From: Antedon mediterranea | Taxonomy: Eukaryota; Echinodermata; Crinoidea; Comatulida; Antedonidae | Direction of reading: 5' to 3' | Assembly: GCF_964355755.1 (NCBI RefSeq) | Contig: NC_092675.1 | Coordinates: 2,702,312-2,762,311 of the forward strand | Length of the DNA: 60,000 nt | In this document: in pieces, positions 34,901 through 41,527 of the stretch | Position numbering within the stretch: the first letter of the stretch is position 1 | Layout of the letters: each line of letters opens with the position of its first letter | The notes under the pieces: generated by a model | Told to the model about the DNA's origin: nothing | What the model saw: only the letters and a program-made list of their open reading frames with translations | The model's database searches: none | Program-made: the position numbers and the translations under genes

Positions 34901-37293
34901 TTATGGGTGCGTCTTATACACAGGTGCGACTTGTACACCGAAATATACGGTACTATTTGTTTTTTATGTTTATAGGATAAGAAATTACTTAAGGGCCTAA
35001 TATAATATACTTTTTTGCAACAATAAAGCTGTATTTCATGATCAGTACTACTAACTTCCATACTGTAGGCCTACTATATAATTTCTCTGCATAACCCAGA
35101 TTTTAGTAGGTAAAAAATGTCTCTGTAAGCTTATTAAAACAACCAAAATTGCTCTGAGAGCCAAAGCTTCCCGACCGGGGGCCCTTGGCGGCCCCCTGGC
35201 CCCCAGCCTACAGTTGCTCGCTGCGCTCGCAAAATACTTGGTGTCAAGAAAACCCCCCTCTGATGCATTCTGGCTACGGGCCTGAACAACCACAATTAGA
35301 CAACCTTTAGTGCATTTTAAGTGACTGGTATACATATTATTATTATTCTAGAATAAGTTAGTACAGTGGACTGCTCTGACATTATAATGGAGAGCTGGAA
35401 TAACAATTGAGAGTTAGTTAAAGACCCCTTCCCTGCAATTTTGGACGTTTTTTGGAAAATAATACATATATATCACTTTAAAAACATTAAACCATGTCAT
35501 TCCTTGTCTTAAATGTACGTTTTATGGTAAATTATGATAAAAAGTGAGAAACAATGCACTACCTAAGTAGCTCGCGGCGATCGACCTCTCGTGGACGGTC
35601 TTAGGCCTAGCCTAGCTAGGCTTAGTTTTGTAGGCCTAGCTGGTAAACATCGATAACGTACGAACATCGTACACTAGCTATATACCTAGCCTGACGTTGT
35701 ATAGTTGCTGCATTAATTGTCTTTCTATTTTTGCCAGACTCCGTTGATACAAATTGGGGAAAACCCGGTATTTTCGCTGAAAAGTTAGGAGTCTTCCATT
35801 TGTTTTGGCTTCACGATCGATCGAAAAGTGGGCGAATTACAGGTGAAAAACAAAAATATCAATCCGCGCGCAATGCATTTTGGGATTTATAGCGGGCCGC
35901 TATAATTATTAGAATCGATTTATTTTTCACATTTTTAACCGTTTAAAGACGAAAAAAGTTATCGCAATAGGACCATATAGTATTATTTTTACATTAAATA
36001 TAGTTGGTGATCTTAAATTAGATCTAAAAAACGTAGGGAATGGGGCTTTAAATATAGATGTGTAGATGGATTGTCTCTTAAGCTCAGTCTACACTATCAA
36101 ACTAGTTTGATGTGGTCAAATATGGTAGTGATCTGCCCAAATATGGTAGTGATATGACATCATGTCCATATATGGGCACATCACATTTTTAGTCACAACC
36201 TTCCACCTCAACCTCTTTCTGCTCTCCATCTCTCTTCATTAGTCTATTATACCTAGCATAGTGCGTTTATTGGTACACAATACAATAGGATTTGAACATT
36301 AATTTTCATTAGGGTAGATGATACATTTTTGATAAATATGAAATCTTATTCATATTTCCAAGTAACAACTAATAAGTTAATTCTTAGTAATATTTTTGAA
36401 TAAAATAATAATATTTAAGCTTTATAAAATGTATGTAAAAGATCTGTAGCAAGGTTGAAAGGTTAAAGAAAATGAAAAGTCTTCTGTTTATTAGTTGTTC
36501 ACATTGTAAATAAAAAAAACAGAAGAAATAGAAATATCAATTGAGGTCATGAGATATTATTTGTGTAAAGCTCTGTCTACACTATACAACTGAAATGTGC
36601 ACAGGATGATGTCATATCACTACCCTATTTGGCCACGTCAAACTAGTGTGATAGTGTAGACAGAGCATAACATTAAATAGAGAGAGCTAAAGAAAACTGC
36701 TTTTTTTTTTTACCATTTGTGGGATCATTTGTGTATTTTTAAGTATCTCTGTTTTGTTATTTCCATTGTGACAAGTCTTTCCAGAGATATCTTTTAATCA
36801 AAGAGGGTTTTTTCGGAGAGGTCCTTAAATAGAGTGGTCTAAATGAAGTAGTCTTTGATTGGGTTAAGACCTTTATTTGTTACCATTATACTCCATCCGA
36901 ACTGGATAATAACAAATGCATTGTTTTAACATTCTGATGATTAATGTTTTATAAGCATGGACGCATGCTAGACATCCACAACCCTTCTTTCAATTCCAAA
37001 ATGTCTGGTTGAGACTGGGGAGACAAGTTTGATTGTACAATCCGCAGTATAATAATCAATCTGCAAATATAAATGAACTTAAATTAATTTTTCTTCTCTT
37101 TTTTGTAGGTGTTTCATCACAATGTTGCAGAGCCCTCTATGATTTCGAACCCGAGAACGAAGGAGAGCTAGGATTCCACGAAGGTGACATAATTACCGTC
37201 ACAAGTGAGATTGATGACAATTGGATAGAGGGAGAGCTTGACGGACGCAGTGGATTCTTTCCAAGGAATTACATCGAAATGATCAATCTGTAA
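2577..37293 (+). CDS. SH3GL: Endophilin-A (SH3GL1/2/3 family), 10 exons placed, 5' exon missing
   Basis: BAR plus SH3 membrane-curvature protein that acts in clathrin-mediated and fast endocytosis and recruits dynamin and synaptojanin through its SH3 domain (family knowledge). Coding exons: 2577-2645, 3376-3448, 3915-4031, 4474-4607, 6839-6905, 11531-11631, 12140-12243, 12720-12868, 16967-16996, 37109-37293. All have AG/GT borders and compatible phases; they sum to 1029 nt (342 residues plus stop). Recognisable stretches: [16 protein letters not shown] (BAR helix 1), [45 protein letters not shown], then an SH3 with [15 protein letters not shown] and [10 protein letters not shown]. With the missing first exon (about 15 residues, helix 0) the total would be about 357, close to the usual 350-370. 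The membrane-insert region in the third placed exon is about nine residues shorter than in fly or vertebrate endophilin-A. Endophilin-B is excluded because the sequence follows the A-type throughout. Confidence 0.95.
3376..3448 (+). CDS. SH3GL: Endophilin-A exon (BAR domain)
   Basis: Acceptor tttttatag and donor gtttga. 24 codons plus one base (phase 0 to 1). Reads [19 protein letters not shown] then LQPNP, matching the conserved LQPNP element before the BAR membrane insert. Confidence 0.93.
3915..4031 (+). CDS. SH3GL: Endophilin-A exon (shortened BAR insert and helix 2)
   Basis: Acceptor tttaacag, donor gtaaga; 117 nt, phase 1 to 1. Reads [19 protein letters not shown], then a helix ending ELGEDSSFG. 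Relative to fly and vertebrate endophilin-A, about nine residues are absent between the ARxK(L/M) start and YPQ, inside one continuous exon. Confidence 0.93.
4140..4270 (+). repeat. Degenerate tRNA-derived SINE fragment
   Basis: Contains a B-box-like GGTTCAAATCC about 45 nt after a weak A box (GTGGCTTGGTG), followed by SINE-type sequence. Too diverged to be a tRNA gene. Confidence 0.35.
4474..4607 (+). CDS. SH3GL: Endophilin-A exon (BAR helix 2)
   Basis: Acceptor tattttccag, donor gtatga; 134 nt, phase 1 to 0. Encodes [20 protein letters not shown] and then [18 protein letters not shown], the most conserved part of the endophilin BAR domain. Confidence 0.95.
4781..5215 (+). mobile_element. 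tRNA(Ser/Leu)-like SINE
   Basis: The head GTGGTTAGTGGCCAAGCGGT has an A box typical of tRNA-Ser/Leu; a B-box-like GGTTGAGCCTC follows about 50 nt later. A roughly 330-nt body and a CAACAACAA tail follow. The head is not a functional tRNA, because the acceptor arm has no partner. Confidence 0.55.
5735..5845 (-). repeat. tRNA-derived SINE fragment, minus strand
   Basis: The reverse complement reads AGCTCAGTGGTTTAGAAGTA (A box) and AGGTTCAACTG (weak B box), the arrangement of a decayed tRNA-like SINE head. Confidence 0.35.
6553..6690. mobile_element. MITE family A, copy 1
   Basis: Left end AGTCTACACTATCAAAC (5' few bases lost) and right end GTAGTGTAGACAGAGTT, with the palindromic core ATAGACATGATGATGTCATA and CATATTTGGGCACATCA. 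TAA on the left flank. Confidence 0.75.
6839..6905 (+). CDS. SH3GL: Endophilin-A exon (basic BAR segment)
   Basis: Acceptor cattttatag, donor gtatta; 67 nt, phase 0 to 1. Encodes [20 protein letters not shown] then AK, a basic stretch on the BAR surface. Confidence 0.94.
7741..8043 (+). mobile_element. 5S rRNA-derived SINE, copy 1 (diverged)
   Basis: The first ~110 nt resemble 5S rRNA (GTTGAAACACCGGTTCTCATC ... GGGCCTGGTTAGAGCTTGG ... GGAATACCGGGTGCTGTAT). A non-5S body follows that is shared with the copy at 28272. It is the SINE3-type architecture rather than a 5S gene. Confidence 0.75.
8078..8245 (+). mobile_element. tRNA-derived SINE, truncated copy
   Basis: GGGCGCAGTGTGTTGG (A box) and a degraded B box AGTTTGAATCC, then TTGCTTGTATCC and TTTGCCTCTCTCACCCGAGG, matching the SINE at 32690. 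The 3' half is missing. Confidence 0.6.
10785..10900 (-). repeat. tRNA-derived SINE fragment, minus strand
   Basis: Reverse complement has TAGCTTCTTGGTTAACATGC (A box) and AGGGTTCAATTCTG (B box), the spacing of a tRNA-like head. No terminal duplication seen. Confidence 0.35.
11260..11416. mobile_element. MITE family B, copy 1
   Basis: Left terminus AGCTTGGTTCCCACTAGG and inverse right terminus CCTAGTATCAAACAAGCT with GCAACGCAAG / GTGTTGCGGC inside. TAA and TTAA flank it, so the target duplication is not exact. Confidence 0.55.
11531..11631 (+). CDS. SH3GL: Endophilin-A exon (BAR helix 3, N-terminal part)
   Basis: Acceptor ttggttttag, donor gtaagt; 101 nt, phase 1 to 0. Encodes [20 protein letters not shown] and then [13 protein letters not shown], matching the start of BAR helix 3 (fly: DDEIRGAEDKFGESLQLAQ). 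Confidence 0.94.
12140..12243 (+). CDS. SH3GL: Endophilin-A exon (BAR helix 3, C-terminal part)
   Basis: Acceptor tggcatcag, donor gttagt; 104 nt, phase 0 to 2. Encodes [20 protein letters not shown] and the end of the BAR domain ([14 protein letters not shown]). Confidence 0.94.
12327..12466. mobile_element. MITE family A, copy 2
   Basis: Flanked by TTA on both sides (12324-12326 and 12467-12469). Left end AGTCCTGTCTACACTATCAC, right end AGTTTGATAGTGTAGACAGA then GCT; internal GTGATGTGCCC and GGGCATGTCACAC are inverse. It lies in the intron between the BAR end and the linker exon. Confidence 0.85.
12720..12868 (+). CDS. SH3GL: Endophilin-A linker exon
   Basis: Acceptor tatattttag, perfect donor gtaagt; 149 nt, phase 2 to 1. 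Starts (R)[15 protein letters not shown], like fly KRSEAESRPRNEF, and continues as a low-complexity, Ser/Asn/Pro-rich linker ending APSQAPP. Confidence 0.9.
13600..14170. repeat. ~180-bp tandem repeat, about 3.2 copies
   Basis: Units start with GGTAACTCCCAGGGCAGG at 13611, 13787, 13972 and a diverged one at 14151 (spacings 176, 185, 179). Each contains CTATGCTCTTCCATCATGAA. Units are nearly identical, so this is a recent tandem expansion inside an endophilin-A intron. Confidence 0.9.
14243..14742. mobile_element. Truncated copy of the TTAA-flanked element
   Basis: About 500 nt nearly identical to 35537-36043, including CTCGCGGCGACTGACCTCTC and ATAGCGGGCCGCTATAATTA. The left terminus is missing and the right one is degraded. 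It begins close to the end of the 180-bp tandem array. Confidence 0.8.
16140..16270. mobile_element. MITE family A, copy 3 (right end lost)
   Basis: Left TTA flank at 16137-16139, left end AGCTCTGTCTCAACTATCAA, core CATATTTGGACATATCAC and GGGAGCATCACACTTT. The right terminus is absent. Confidence 0.7.
16610..16855. repeat. Minisatellite of TTTAGGTGTTTAGGTTGAATG units
   Basis: Roughly ten 10-21 nt units built from TTTAGGTG and TTGAATG, about 110 nt upstream of the 30-nt microexon. They may affect its splicing, which is only inference. Confidence 0.85.
16967..16996 (+). CDS. SH3GL: Endophilin-A 30-nt microexon in the linker
   Basis: Acceptor ctgttttcag, perfect donor gtaagt; exactly 30 nt and phase 1 to 1, so it can be included or skipped without changing frame. 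Encodes [10 protein letters not shown], an acidic insert just before the SH3 exon. It sits before the 20.1 kb intron. Its coding status is inferred from the splice sites and phase. Confidence 0.75.
18290..18500. repeat. Retroelement fragments (tRNA-like head; LINE-type tail on minus strand)
   Basis: 18298-18360 has a degraded B-box-like GGGTTTCAATCC. From 18395 the reverse complement reads GCAGCAATAAAGAAATTGAA then TTGAATTGAA, the type of AATAAA-containing tail seen at the 3' ends of invertebrate LINEs. Confidence 0.3.
20330..21075. repeat. 46-49 bp minisatellite rich in ATCATC
   Basis: Units of the form TCACTTTTAG-(G/T)TGATATCATC-ATCAATCATCATAATCAG; the TCACTTTTAG start recurs at 20521, 20570, 20616, 20665 and onward, about a dozen copies with degenerate edges. 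Each unit has the palindrome TGATATCA. The array ends about 35 nt before the stop of the antisense ORF at 21109. Confidence 0.9.
21109..21441 (-). CDS. Hypothetical 110-residue protein, antisense within endophilin-A intron
   Basis: Uninterrupted ORF from ATG at 21441 to TGA at 21109, reading [20 protein letters not shown], then a charged helical segment ([20 protein letters not shown]), a possible beta segment ([18 protein letters not shown]), and an acidic, Asn/Ser-rich tail ending GYSDEDL. The composition is protein-like and less AT-biased than its flanks. The frame stays open for about 15 more codons before the ATG (reading [13 protein letters not shown]), so the real start or an upstream exon may be further up. 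No signal peptide or membrane segment is visible. I do not recognise the family. It is intronless as seen, which fits a nested single-exon gene or a last exon. A minisatellite begins right after its stop. The overlapping + strand ORF is a hydrophobic shadow. Confidence 0.5.
   Translation of the reverse strand: MDMIPQNELTGKLQRVLNKLVARTKIQKRKDEYMLVVEILIRINKEFELTGDVTIMRKGNRVEIASGKCDMNRMNTTNNNKENDDDVTVSKSTSNIKLSRANVGYSDEDL
22631..22786. mobile_element. MITE family A, copy 4
   Basis: Left end AGCTTTGTCTCCACTATCAA, right end AGTTTGATAGTGTAGACAGC; core GTGATGTGCCCAAATATG and its inverse. TAA on the left; the right flank has decayed. Confidence 0.8.
23162..23410. mobile_element. Foldback element with GATGTATTGTCCCCC termini
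   Basis: Left end AGATGTATTGTCCCCCTGA and inverse right end GGGGGACAATACATCCCT about 245 nt apart, flanked by TAA/TTA. An internal stretch (AAAAAATAGTCAAATTGGTT ... CAATGGATTTTTGGTTGAAT) recurs inverted at about 27145-27205. Confidence 0.6.
23739..23765 (+). CDS. Candidate second 27-nt microexon in endophilin-A linker
   Basis: Strong acceptor (tttttttattcttag), 27 nt, donor gtacct, phase 1 to 1 like the microexon at 16967. It would read RPDLHIPIL and starts GACCTGAT versus GACCAGAT in the known one. The donor is mediocre, and such a short match can occur by chance. Confidence 0.2.
   Translation, partial: DLICIYPF
24690..24860. mobile_element. Foldback element
   Basis: Inverted arms: GCAAATCGAATCGAACGTCA then ATGTTTTGTTTT on the left, and the inverse of GCAAATCAAAATCGAATGTC then AATGTTTAGTTTT on the right, with about 40 nt between. 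No target duplication identified. Confidence 0.5.
25807..26129. repeat. Two ~160-bp direct repeats
   Basis: Units begin AAAGTGATT at 25807 and 25968, share TTTTTAGCCTAA.CACAGTG, CTACTCGTTCC.AAAGACACA and TATAGATTAATTATGG, and differ by scattered substitutions. Confidence 0.8.
26418..26679. repeat. Inverted repeat with ~38-bp diverged arms
   Basis: Left arm CGGTGCTGACGTCACGACGG then TAGGTGGCGCTGCC; the reverse complement of 26641-26679 reads CGGTGTGATGTCACAATGAT then AGAGGGCGCTGC. A decayed TIR element is likely; no target duplication seen. Confidence 0.4.
27140..27205 (-). repeat. Fragment of the 23162 element, inverted
   Basis: Reverse complement has AAAGCAAAAAAATAGTCAAA then TTGGCTGCCAGTCAATGGG and TTTTTGGTTGAATTT, matching the interior of the element at 23162-23410. 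Confidence 0.6.
28272..28640 (+). mobile_element. 5S rRNA-derived SINE, copy 2
   Basis: Head closely follows 5S rRNA: GGCCTACCACGTTGAAACAC, TCACCGAAGTTAAGTAACGT, GGGCCTGGTTAGAGCTTGG, GGGAATACTGGGTGCTGTA, so the internal 5S A and C box promoter is largely kept. A ~240-nt body (CTGCCTCAGACGTATTGGC, AGAGAAGCCCTTGGTCAATG) is shared with the copy at 7741, and it ends in an A-rich run. Confidence 0.85.
29150..29262 (-). mobile_element. Retroelement relic with hammerhead-like core
   Basis: On the minus strand CTGATGA (29253-29247) is followed by the hairpin GGGC...GCCC and GAAA (29230-29227), the core order of a hammerhead ribozyme. It also reads [16 protein letters not shown] as protein, then stops. 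Penelope-like elements carry such motifs, but no reverse transcriptase is present here. Confidence 0.3.
29513..29625 (+). CDS. Candidate alternative last exon of endophilin-A (no SH3)
   Basis: A pyrimidine-rich acceptor (tcttcttttttc, then tgttttatag) is followed by 2 + 36 codons open in exactly the phase needed to join the linker exons (which end in phase 1), then TAA at 29623-29625. The reading [20 protein letters not shown], then [16 protein letters not shown], is acidic and protein-like, unlike the AT-rich flanks. It has no ATG and would produce an isoform with the BAR domain but no SH3. I do not recognise the sequence from other endophilins. It could also be an exon of an unrelated nested gene or chance. 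Confidence 0.4.
30333..30430. mobile_element. MITE family A, copy 5 (short)
   Basis: 98 bp with TTA on both sides (30330-30332 and 30431-30433). Ends AGCTCTGTCTACAATATCAA and TATGATAGTGTGGACAGAGC; much of the core is deleted. Confidence 0.85.
32690..33002 (+). mobile_element. Complete tRNA-derived SINE with 11-bp target duplication
   Basis: Pol III A box TGGCGCAGTGTGTTGG and a perfect B box GGTTCGAATCC at 32739-32749. Body with GGTACCCGGTTAGATCAAG and TTGAGAGCTTGCTTATATGC, then GCGCTATATAAGAATAAACT and an (ATT)n tail. Flanked by TATCAAGTGAT at 32679-32689 and 33003-33013, the mark of LINE-driven insertion. The tail resembles the 3' ends of CR1/L2-type LINEs, which would supply the enzymes (inference). 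Confidence 0.92.
33374..33480. repeat. GGCCCGTAGCCAGGGGG-type repeat fragment
   Basis: Begins AGGCCCGTAGCCAGGGGGA, followed by three decaying copies of CGAACCCCCCTTTT. A similar start is found inverted at about 35285. A transposon fragment of unknown class. Confidence 0.4.
33829..34952. mobile_element. 1.1 kb TIR element (TACCGTATATTTCGGTGTA ends)
   Basis: Left end TACCGTATATTTCGGTGTAT then AAGACGCAC; right end is its inverse (GTGCGTCTTATACACAGGTG ... TACACCGAAATATACGGTA). No transposase frame lies between, so it is non-autonomous. No clear target duplication. Confidence 0.75.
35150..35290 (-). repeat. GGCCCGTAGCCAG-type repeat fragment, minus strand
   Basis: The reverse complement reads AGGCCCGTAGCCAGAATGCA, then a G-run and TTGCGAGCGCAGCGAGCAAC; CG-rich compared with its surroundings. 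The frame through it is a repeat shadow. Confidence 0.4.
35422..36047. mobile_element. 626-bp non-autonomous element with TTAA target duplication
   Basis: Ends AGACCCCTTCCCTGC and inverse ACGTAGGGAATGGGGCT, both flanked by TTAA (35418-35421 and 36048-36051), the signature of piggyBac-type insertion. Interior shared with 14243-14742. No transposase. Confidence 0.75.
36081..36197. mobile_element. MITE family A, copy 6 (right end lost)
   Basis: TTA at 36078-36080, left end AGCTCAGTCTACACTATCAA, core GGTAGTGATATGACATCATG and GGGCACATCAC. It is inserted 30 nt after the TTAA element. Confidence 0.8.
36569..36667. mobile_element. MITE family A, copy 7 (short)
   Basis: TAA on both sides (36566-36568 and 36668-36670). 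Ends AGCTCTGTCTACACTATACA and AGTGTGATAGTGTAGACAGA then GCA. Located 440 nt before the SH3 exon. Confidence 0.85.
37109..37293 (+). CDS. SH3GL: Endophilin-A terminal exon (SH3 domain)
   Basis: Acceptor ttttttgtag at 37108; 185 nt ending in TAA at 37291-37293. The SH3 domain has the ALYDF motif, acidic RT loop ([10 protein letters not shown]), the specificity tryptophan in DDNWIEGEL, and GFFPRNYIE. It closely matches vertebrate endophilin SH3 domains and ends EMINL. Confidence 0.96.
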
Positions 37294-37400
37294 TCGTGCA
37301 AAAGAAGCAGCTCTATGAAAAGATTACGAATGTGACATAAAAAAGTGACATAATATATGTACATAGAATAATGGTTGTCTGTTGATTATTTCATAACTGC

Positions 37401-37483
37401 CTAGCCTAGCCTAGCCTAGCCTAGCCTAGCTAGCCTAGCCTAGCCTAGCCATGCCTAGCCTAGCCTAGCCTAGCCTAGCCTAG
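37401..37483. repeat. (CCTAG)n microsatellite
   Basis: About 16 CCTAG units with a few interruptions (GCTAGCC, CATGCC), starting 108 nt after the endophilin-A stop, so probably within its 3'UTR. Confidence 0.95.
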
Positions 37484-37589
37484 CCATACATTACTGTGTT
37501 TTGTTCCATATAAACATGTAATGCTTTGTGTTTTTATAGACACAACAATAGTATAGACATGATAGCATTATGTGTTATAAGTAGACGCA

Positions 37590-37960
37590 TTGTAGTGTTT
37601 ATGAGTAGACACTTCAATGTACTGTATTAATGTGACACATTACTGAAAATCAACACATGTTTATGTTAGACACATAATGTACTAATATGTTTACATTACT
37701 GCAAACCAACACATGTTTAACAAACATGACATGTTTATGTTAGACACATAAATGCACTAATGTGTTTAAATTACTGCAAACCAACACATGTTTAACAAAC
37801 ATGACATGTTTATGTTAGACACATAAATGCACTAATGTGTTTAAATTACTGCAAATGAACACATGTTTATGTTAGACACATACGTATGTTAGACACATAA
37901 ATGTACTAATGTGTTAACATTACTGCAAATCAACATGTGTATGTGTGTATTGATATATAA
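37590..37960. repeat. Minisatellite of ACATGTTTATGTTAGACACA units
   Basis: Units of about 60-85 nt sharing TGTTAGACACATAAATG, ACTAATGTGTTTAAATTACT and ACACATGTTTAACAAACAT; five or so copies of unequal length. Confidence 0.85.
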
Positions 37961-39868
37961 TTATGACATTGTGTCTCAATACTATTCCTTCATCAGTAAG
38001 CTTATTCTGGGAATGAATGAATAACATGTTTAGATGGACATATCCTGTTATGTCTGAATATTGTAACATGTTTAGTAATTACATGTTGCATGTGCATTGA
38101 TAAACACATCATGACATCTGGGACACTAAATACAGCAGAGTTAGACCTTAAAATTGACAGTAACCTTTGCACCTACTAATTATGAACAAATTGAGAGGTT
38201 TTTGTTTGTTCAAATACGATATTTGTGTACTATAAAATTATATTTACTCTGTATGTGTATATGAGTATCCCTTGCTTTTATTTGAGATGGTCATATGTTT
38301 GATATTTCATACATTGGCCGAAATGTCCCTGTTCCAAATCGAATGGCAGCTTATTCACTCACGAGTACCAAAATGATTAACATGTACAATGTCTACGCTA
38401 TTGTTCCTCACAATGACTTTAATGATTTATTCACAGGCAATTAAACAACATAATAATATGTTTAGAGACATATTTATTATCCACAGACTTGTACAGTATG
38501 TACCTCCATGTATGTACTGTATTTGATAACAGATTATACAGTATATTTACATGCTACATAATTTGCATAACGTTTCTAGTAAACAGTGTATTGAAGTTTA
38601 TTATAATTAATAATATTAAATTAACCATTAAATAATAACTTTTTTTGTTATTATTAGGCTACTAATAAGATGAACAGTTTTTAGAAAACAGATTGTTCTT
38701 GAATAGATCATTTCTATTGTTATGAACTGTTGTATTTATACTTTATTTAATATATGAAGATGAATATAGGCCTTTTTGCACAGGTATAACTTAGCTGTAG
38801 CTCTAGTTCTGTAGTGCCAACTAAAACAAAAGGTGTGAACAGGGATCTCGTGGCTGCTCAATCGTGGTCCTATGTTCAGAAAAGTATTTTTACGTGTGAA
38901 CAGACGTTTTGATAATTATGTATTAATTTACTGTCATTCAGTTAACCAATAGCTAGTGAAGAATGTGTTTAAAGTATACAAAAAAATAGTACAATAGTTA
39001 GTTTCTATATATATATATATATTTTTTTTTTTTTATTTAGACACAGAGTCTAAGAAATGTATAAGCATCTATTATATGGGATTTTTAAAAAAAACACACA
39101 TTAGATGGGTAGCTTTAATTTATAGGGAATGTTTAATCTGTGAGAACCATATTATTGTTTGGTTGGTCGTCGACGTCAAAATGTCTCGAATTTGCGAAAT
39201 CTCCATATTGTTTAGTAAATATATATTTTCTGGTAAATTTAGCTGAAATATGCAGTTATGGAAAGTGTTTATAAATATTTAAGCTAATAAAAATGTTTAT
39301 TTTGTAAATGGGAATTAGAGATACGATATTTAAACAATAAATTGTTATTTCTCTATATGTTTAATTTTAATTATTATGATAATTCTTCCGAAGGATTTAT
39401 ACGAAGAATGTTGATATTTTACCTTTTTTTCCTTTAAATATATAACCTGTAGTGCATTATTAATCCAAAGATATTCGTATCAAACTTTTGTTTATTTTGT
39501 AATATTTGGTCATTTTGTATTAACGTAGTCATATAAATTCCTTACAATCATTATCAATTAATAATTTCACTCAATACATTCTCATTTTCATTATTAATTT
39601 ATCACGATTTATATTTTTTCATCGCACCTCTACTCATTTATAATATCTACTGAAAAAGAAAAGAGTAAAATATGGCAACCGTGAAGCCATTTGATCGTGT
39701 ACATTTGTTATCATTTTCTTTTGGATCCAAATTCAGAATAATACTGTTTAAAAACTGTATAATTAACTCTCTCCAAAATATTATTTATATTATTTTATTT
39801 ACGGATGATTCTGTATAATTTCGTCATTCCTAGAACAGTGTTCATTGTCAAGAATATTTTTCAACTAA

Positions 39869-40063
39869 TGCTTGGTCCCCACTAGAGACGTAACGCAGCG
39901 TAAGTGTGTTGACCAATCACAAGCAATGGATTATTCAAACTGCTTGTCATTTGTCAACGCGCTGTGCGTTTACCTCCTTACGTTACGTCGTGGGAACCAA
40001 GCTTTATTGGTCAAACACGGTTGCGTTTACGTCCTTGCGTTACGACCTAGTGGGAACCAAGCT
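39869..40063. mobile_element. MITE family B, copy 2, with two right ends
   Basis: Left end TGCTTGGTCCCCACTAGAG with TAA before it. The right terminus (GTGGGAACCAAGCTT) occurs twice, ending at 40003 and 40063. TAA follows the outer one (40064-40066), matching the left flank. Confidence 0.7.
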
Positions 40064-41359
40064 TAAAGGACGAAACGTAGAGTCAGACCTCAGATTGTCA
40101 TTTTCGAGTTACTATCCTCTTTCTATTTTCTCCTTTTCTATTTTCTCCTTTTCTTTCATCATCGTCATCATCATTAGATTATATCATCCTTGCCCTCATA
40201 TACATGACGTCATTGTGATCAATGTCAACATTATCATTTCCATATTTATTAATACCATGGACCTAATTTCCAAATTCATTAATACATGGTCCATGTTAAT
40301 ACTATTGTTTGAACATACTTACCCATCTGTGTTTTGGTCATCGTTCCGTCTATGACGTCATCCCTACCACCTCCCAATATGTGCATTTTTCTTTTTCAGG
40401 GACCATTATGTTGGCATAGATAATAATCGTTGCAATATTATGTTGAAACATTCGGTTTTAAGTACTATTTTTTGTAAAATTGATTTAGAAATACAATAGC
40501 GCTTTAATATTGAATCAGTTAGCTTAAGCCTAATAACTAAGGCATCCGTATATATTTTTATTTTGTAGGCTGTATGTATAATAACTTGTACATATTTAAT
40601 TAACAATATGGGTTTACTGCGTGTTATAATAATGCATAGCTTAATGGTGGAAGTGGAAATATATTTTGTTATAATTTAGATAATTCGCTCCCCTTTAATA
40701 TATATGTTTTCTCTTCCTGGAGAAATAAATGAAAATTGTAATTGTATACATATTAAACCCACTCCTCTCTGTCCACGAGGTCACTGGTGAATGTTACACT
40801 CGTACGGAACGGAAAACTGCCAGTGTTTTTTTATAATCGAAGATCGTATAAATTAATGAACGATGCCGTTTATCGTTCCGTGAAACGGAAAAGGTGTGAA
40901 TCCGGAGCTGTATGTGGTAGATTAGATGACATTTTCGCGAAGGCCTACACGTCACGTGTGCATTTTGAGATAGTGCCGTTGTGGTCCTAATTTCTTAATT
41001 TCCAATTAGAGGTTTTTCATATCCCTGGTGGGGGTACTTTCTCAATATAATGCTTCACATGGCAGGCACACCCAGGCCTCTTTTATATATCGAGTGGTTA
41101 CTTTTTTCAAACACCTCCATACGTAACTCGTGTTATTTTTTAACGTAAGAATTAGCATAGATAAAAATGCACACATTAACTGGTCGACCTCCGGCCTGTA
41201 ACATGTATTTTTGATTGGAAATCGTGTTAGTTTGGAGTCAATAAATACATTTAAAAGAAAAAAGCATGTAGTTGTTATCTCTTTTAATTGTTCATGTCAC
41301 GAATAATGGCCGCACTCGTTTTGTTGCACACCAAACATAAATCCTAAACATGCGTCTAA

Positions 41360-41527
41360 AGCTCTGTTTACACTATCAAACTTTATGTGTGACAAAGAAA
41401 ATGTGATGTGCCCGTACGTATATGGACATGATAATGTCATATCACTACTACTTTTAAGCATATCACTACCATATTTGGGAACATCACACTGTTTGTGTCA
41501 AACTAGTTTGATAGTGTAGACAAAGCT
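41360..41527. mobile_element. MITE family A, copy 8
   Basis: 168 bp with TAA on both sides (41357-41359 and 41528-41530). Ends AGCTCTGTTTACACTATCAA and AGTTTGATAGTGTAGACAAA then GCT. One of the most complete copies. Confidence 0.88.

Larger units (their letters stand above)
16997..37108 (+). other. 20.1 kb endophilin-A intron before the SH3 exon
   Basis: Holds the antisense ORF, candidate exons, SINEs, MITEs and minisatellites listed separately. Stretches 17.0-18.3, 18.9-20.2, 21.5-22.6, 27.3-28.2 and 30.9-32.6 kb are AT-rich with nothing I can name. Confidence 0.8.
37294..41340 (+). other. Endophilin-A 3' flank / 3'UTR and spacer
   Basis: AT-rich sequence with several AATAAA motifs (for example 39286-39291 and 40724-40729), none of which can be singled out as the poly(A) signal. 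Contains the two tandem repeats and the family B MITE listed separately. No further coding-like frame. Confidence 0.5.

Noticed and set aside
35051-35335. 94-codon minus ORF
   Set aside because: Lies in a GGCCCGTAGCCAG-type repeat fragment; CG-rich repeat, not a gene.
39906-40355. 149-codon + strand ORF
   Set aside because: Starts inside MITE family B and continues through TTTCTCC and ATCATC low-complexity sequence; no domain-like composition.
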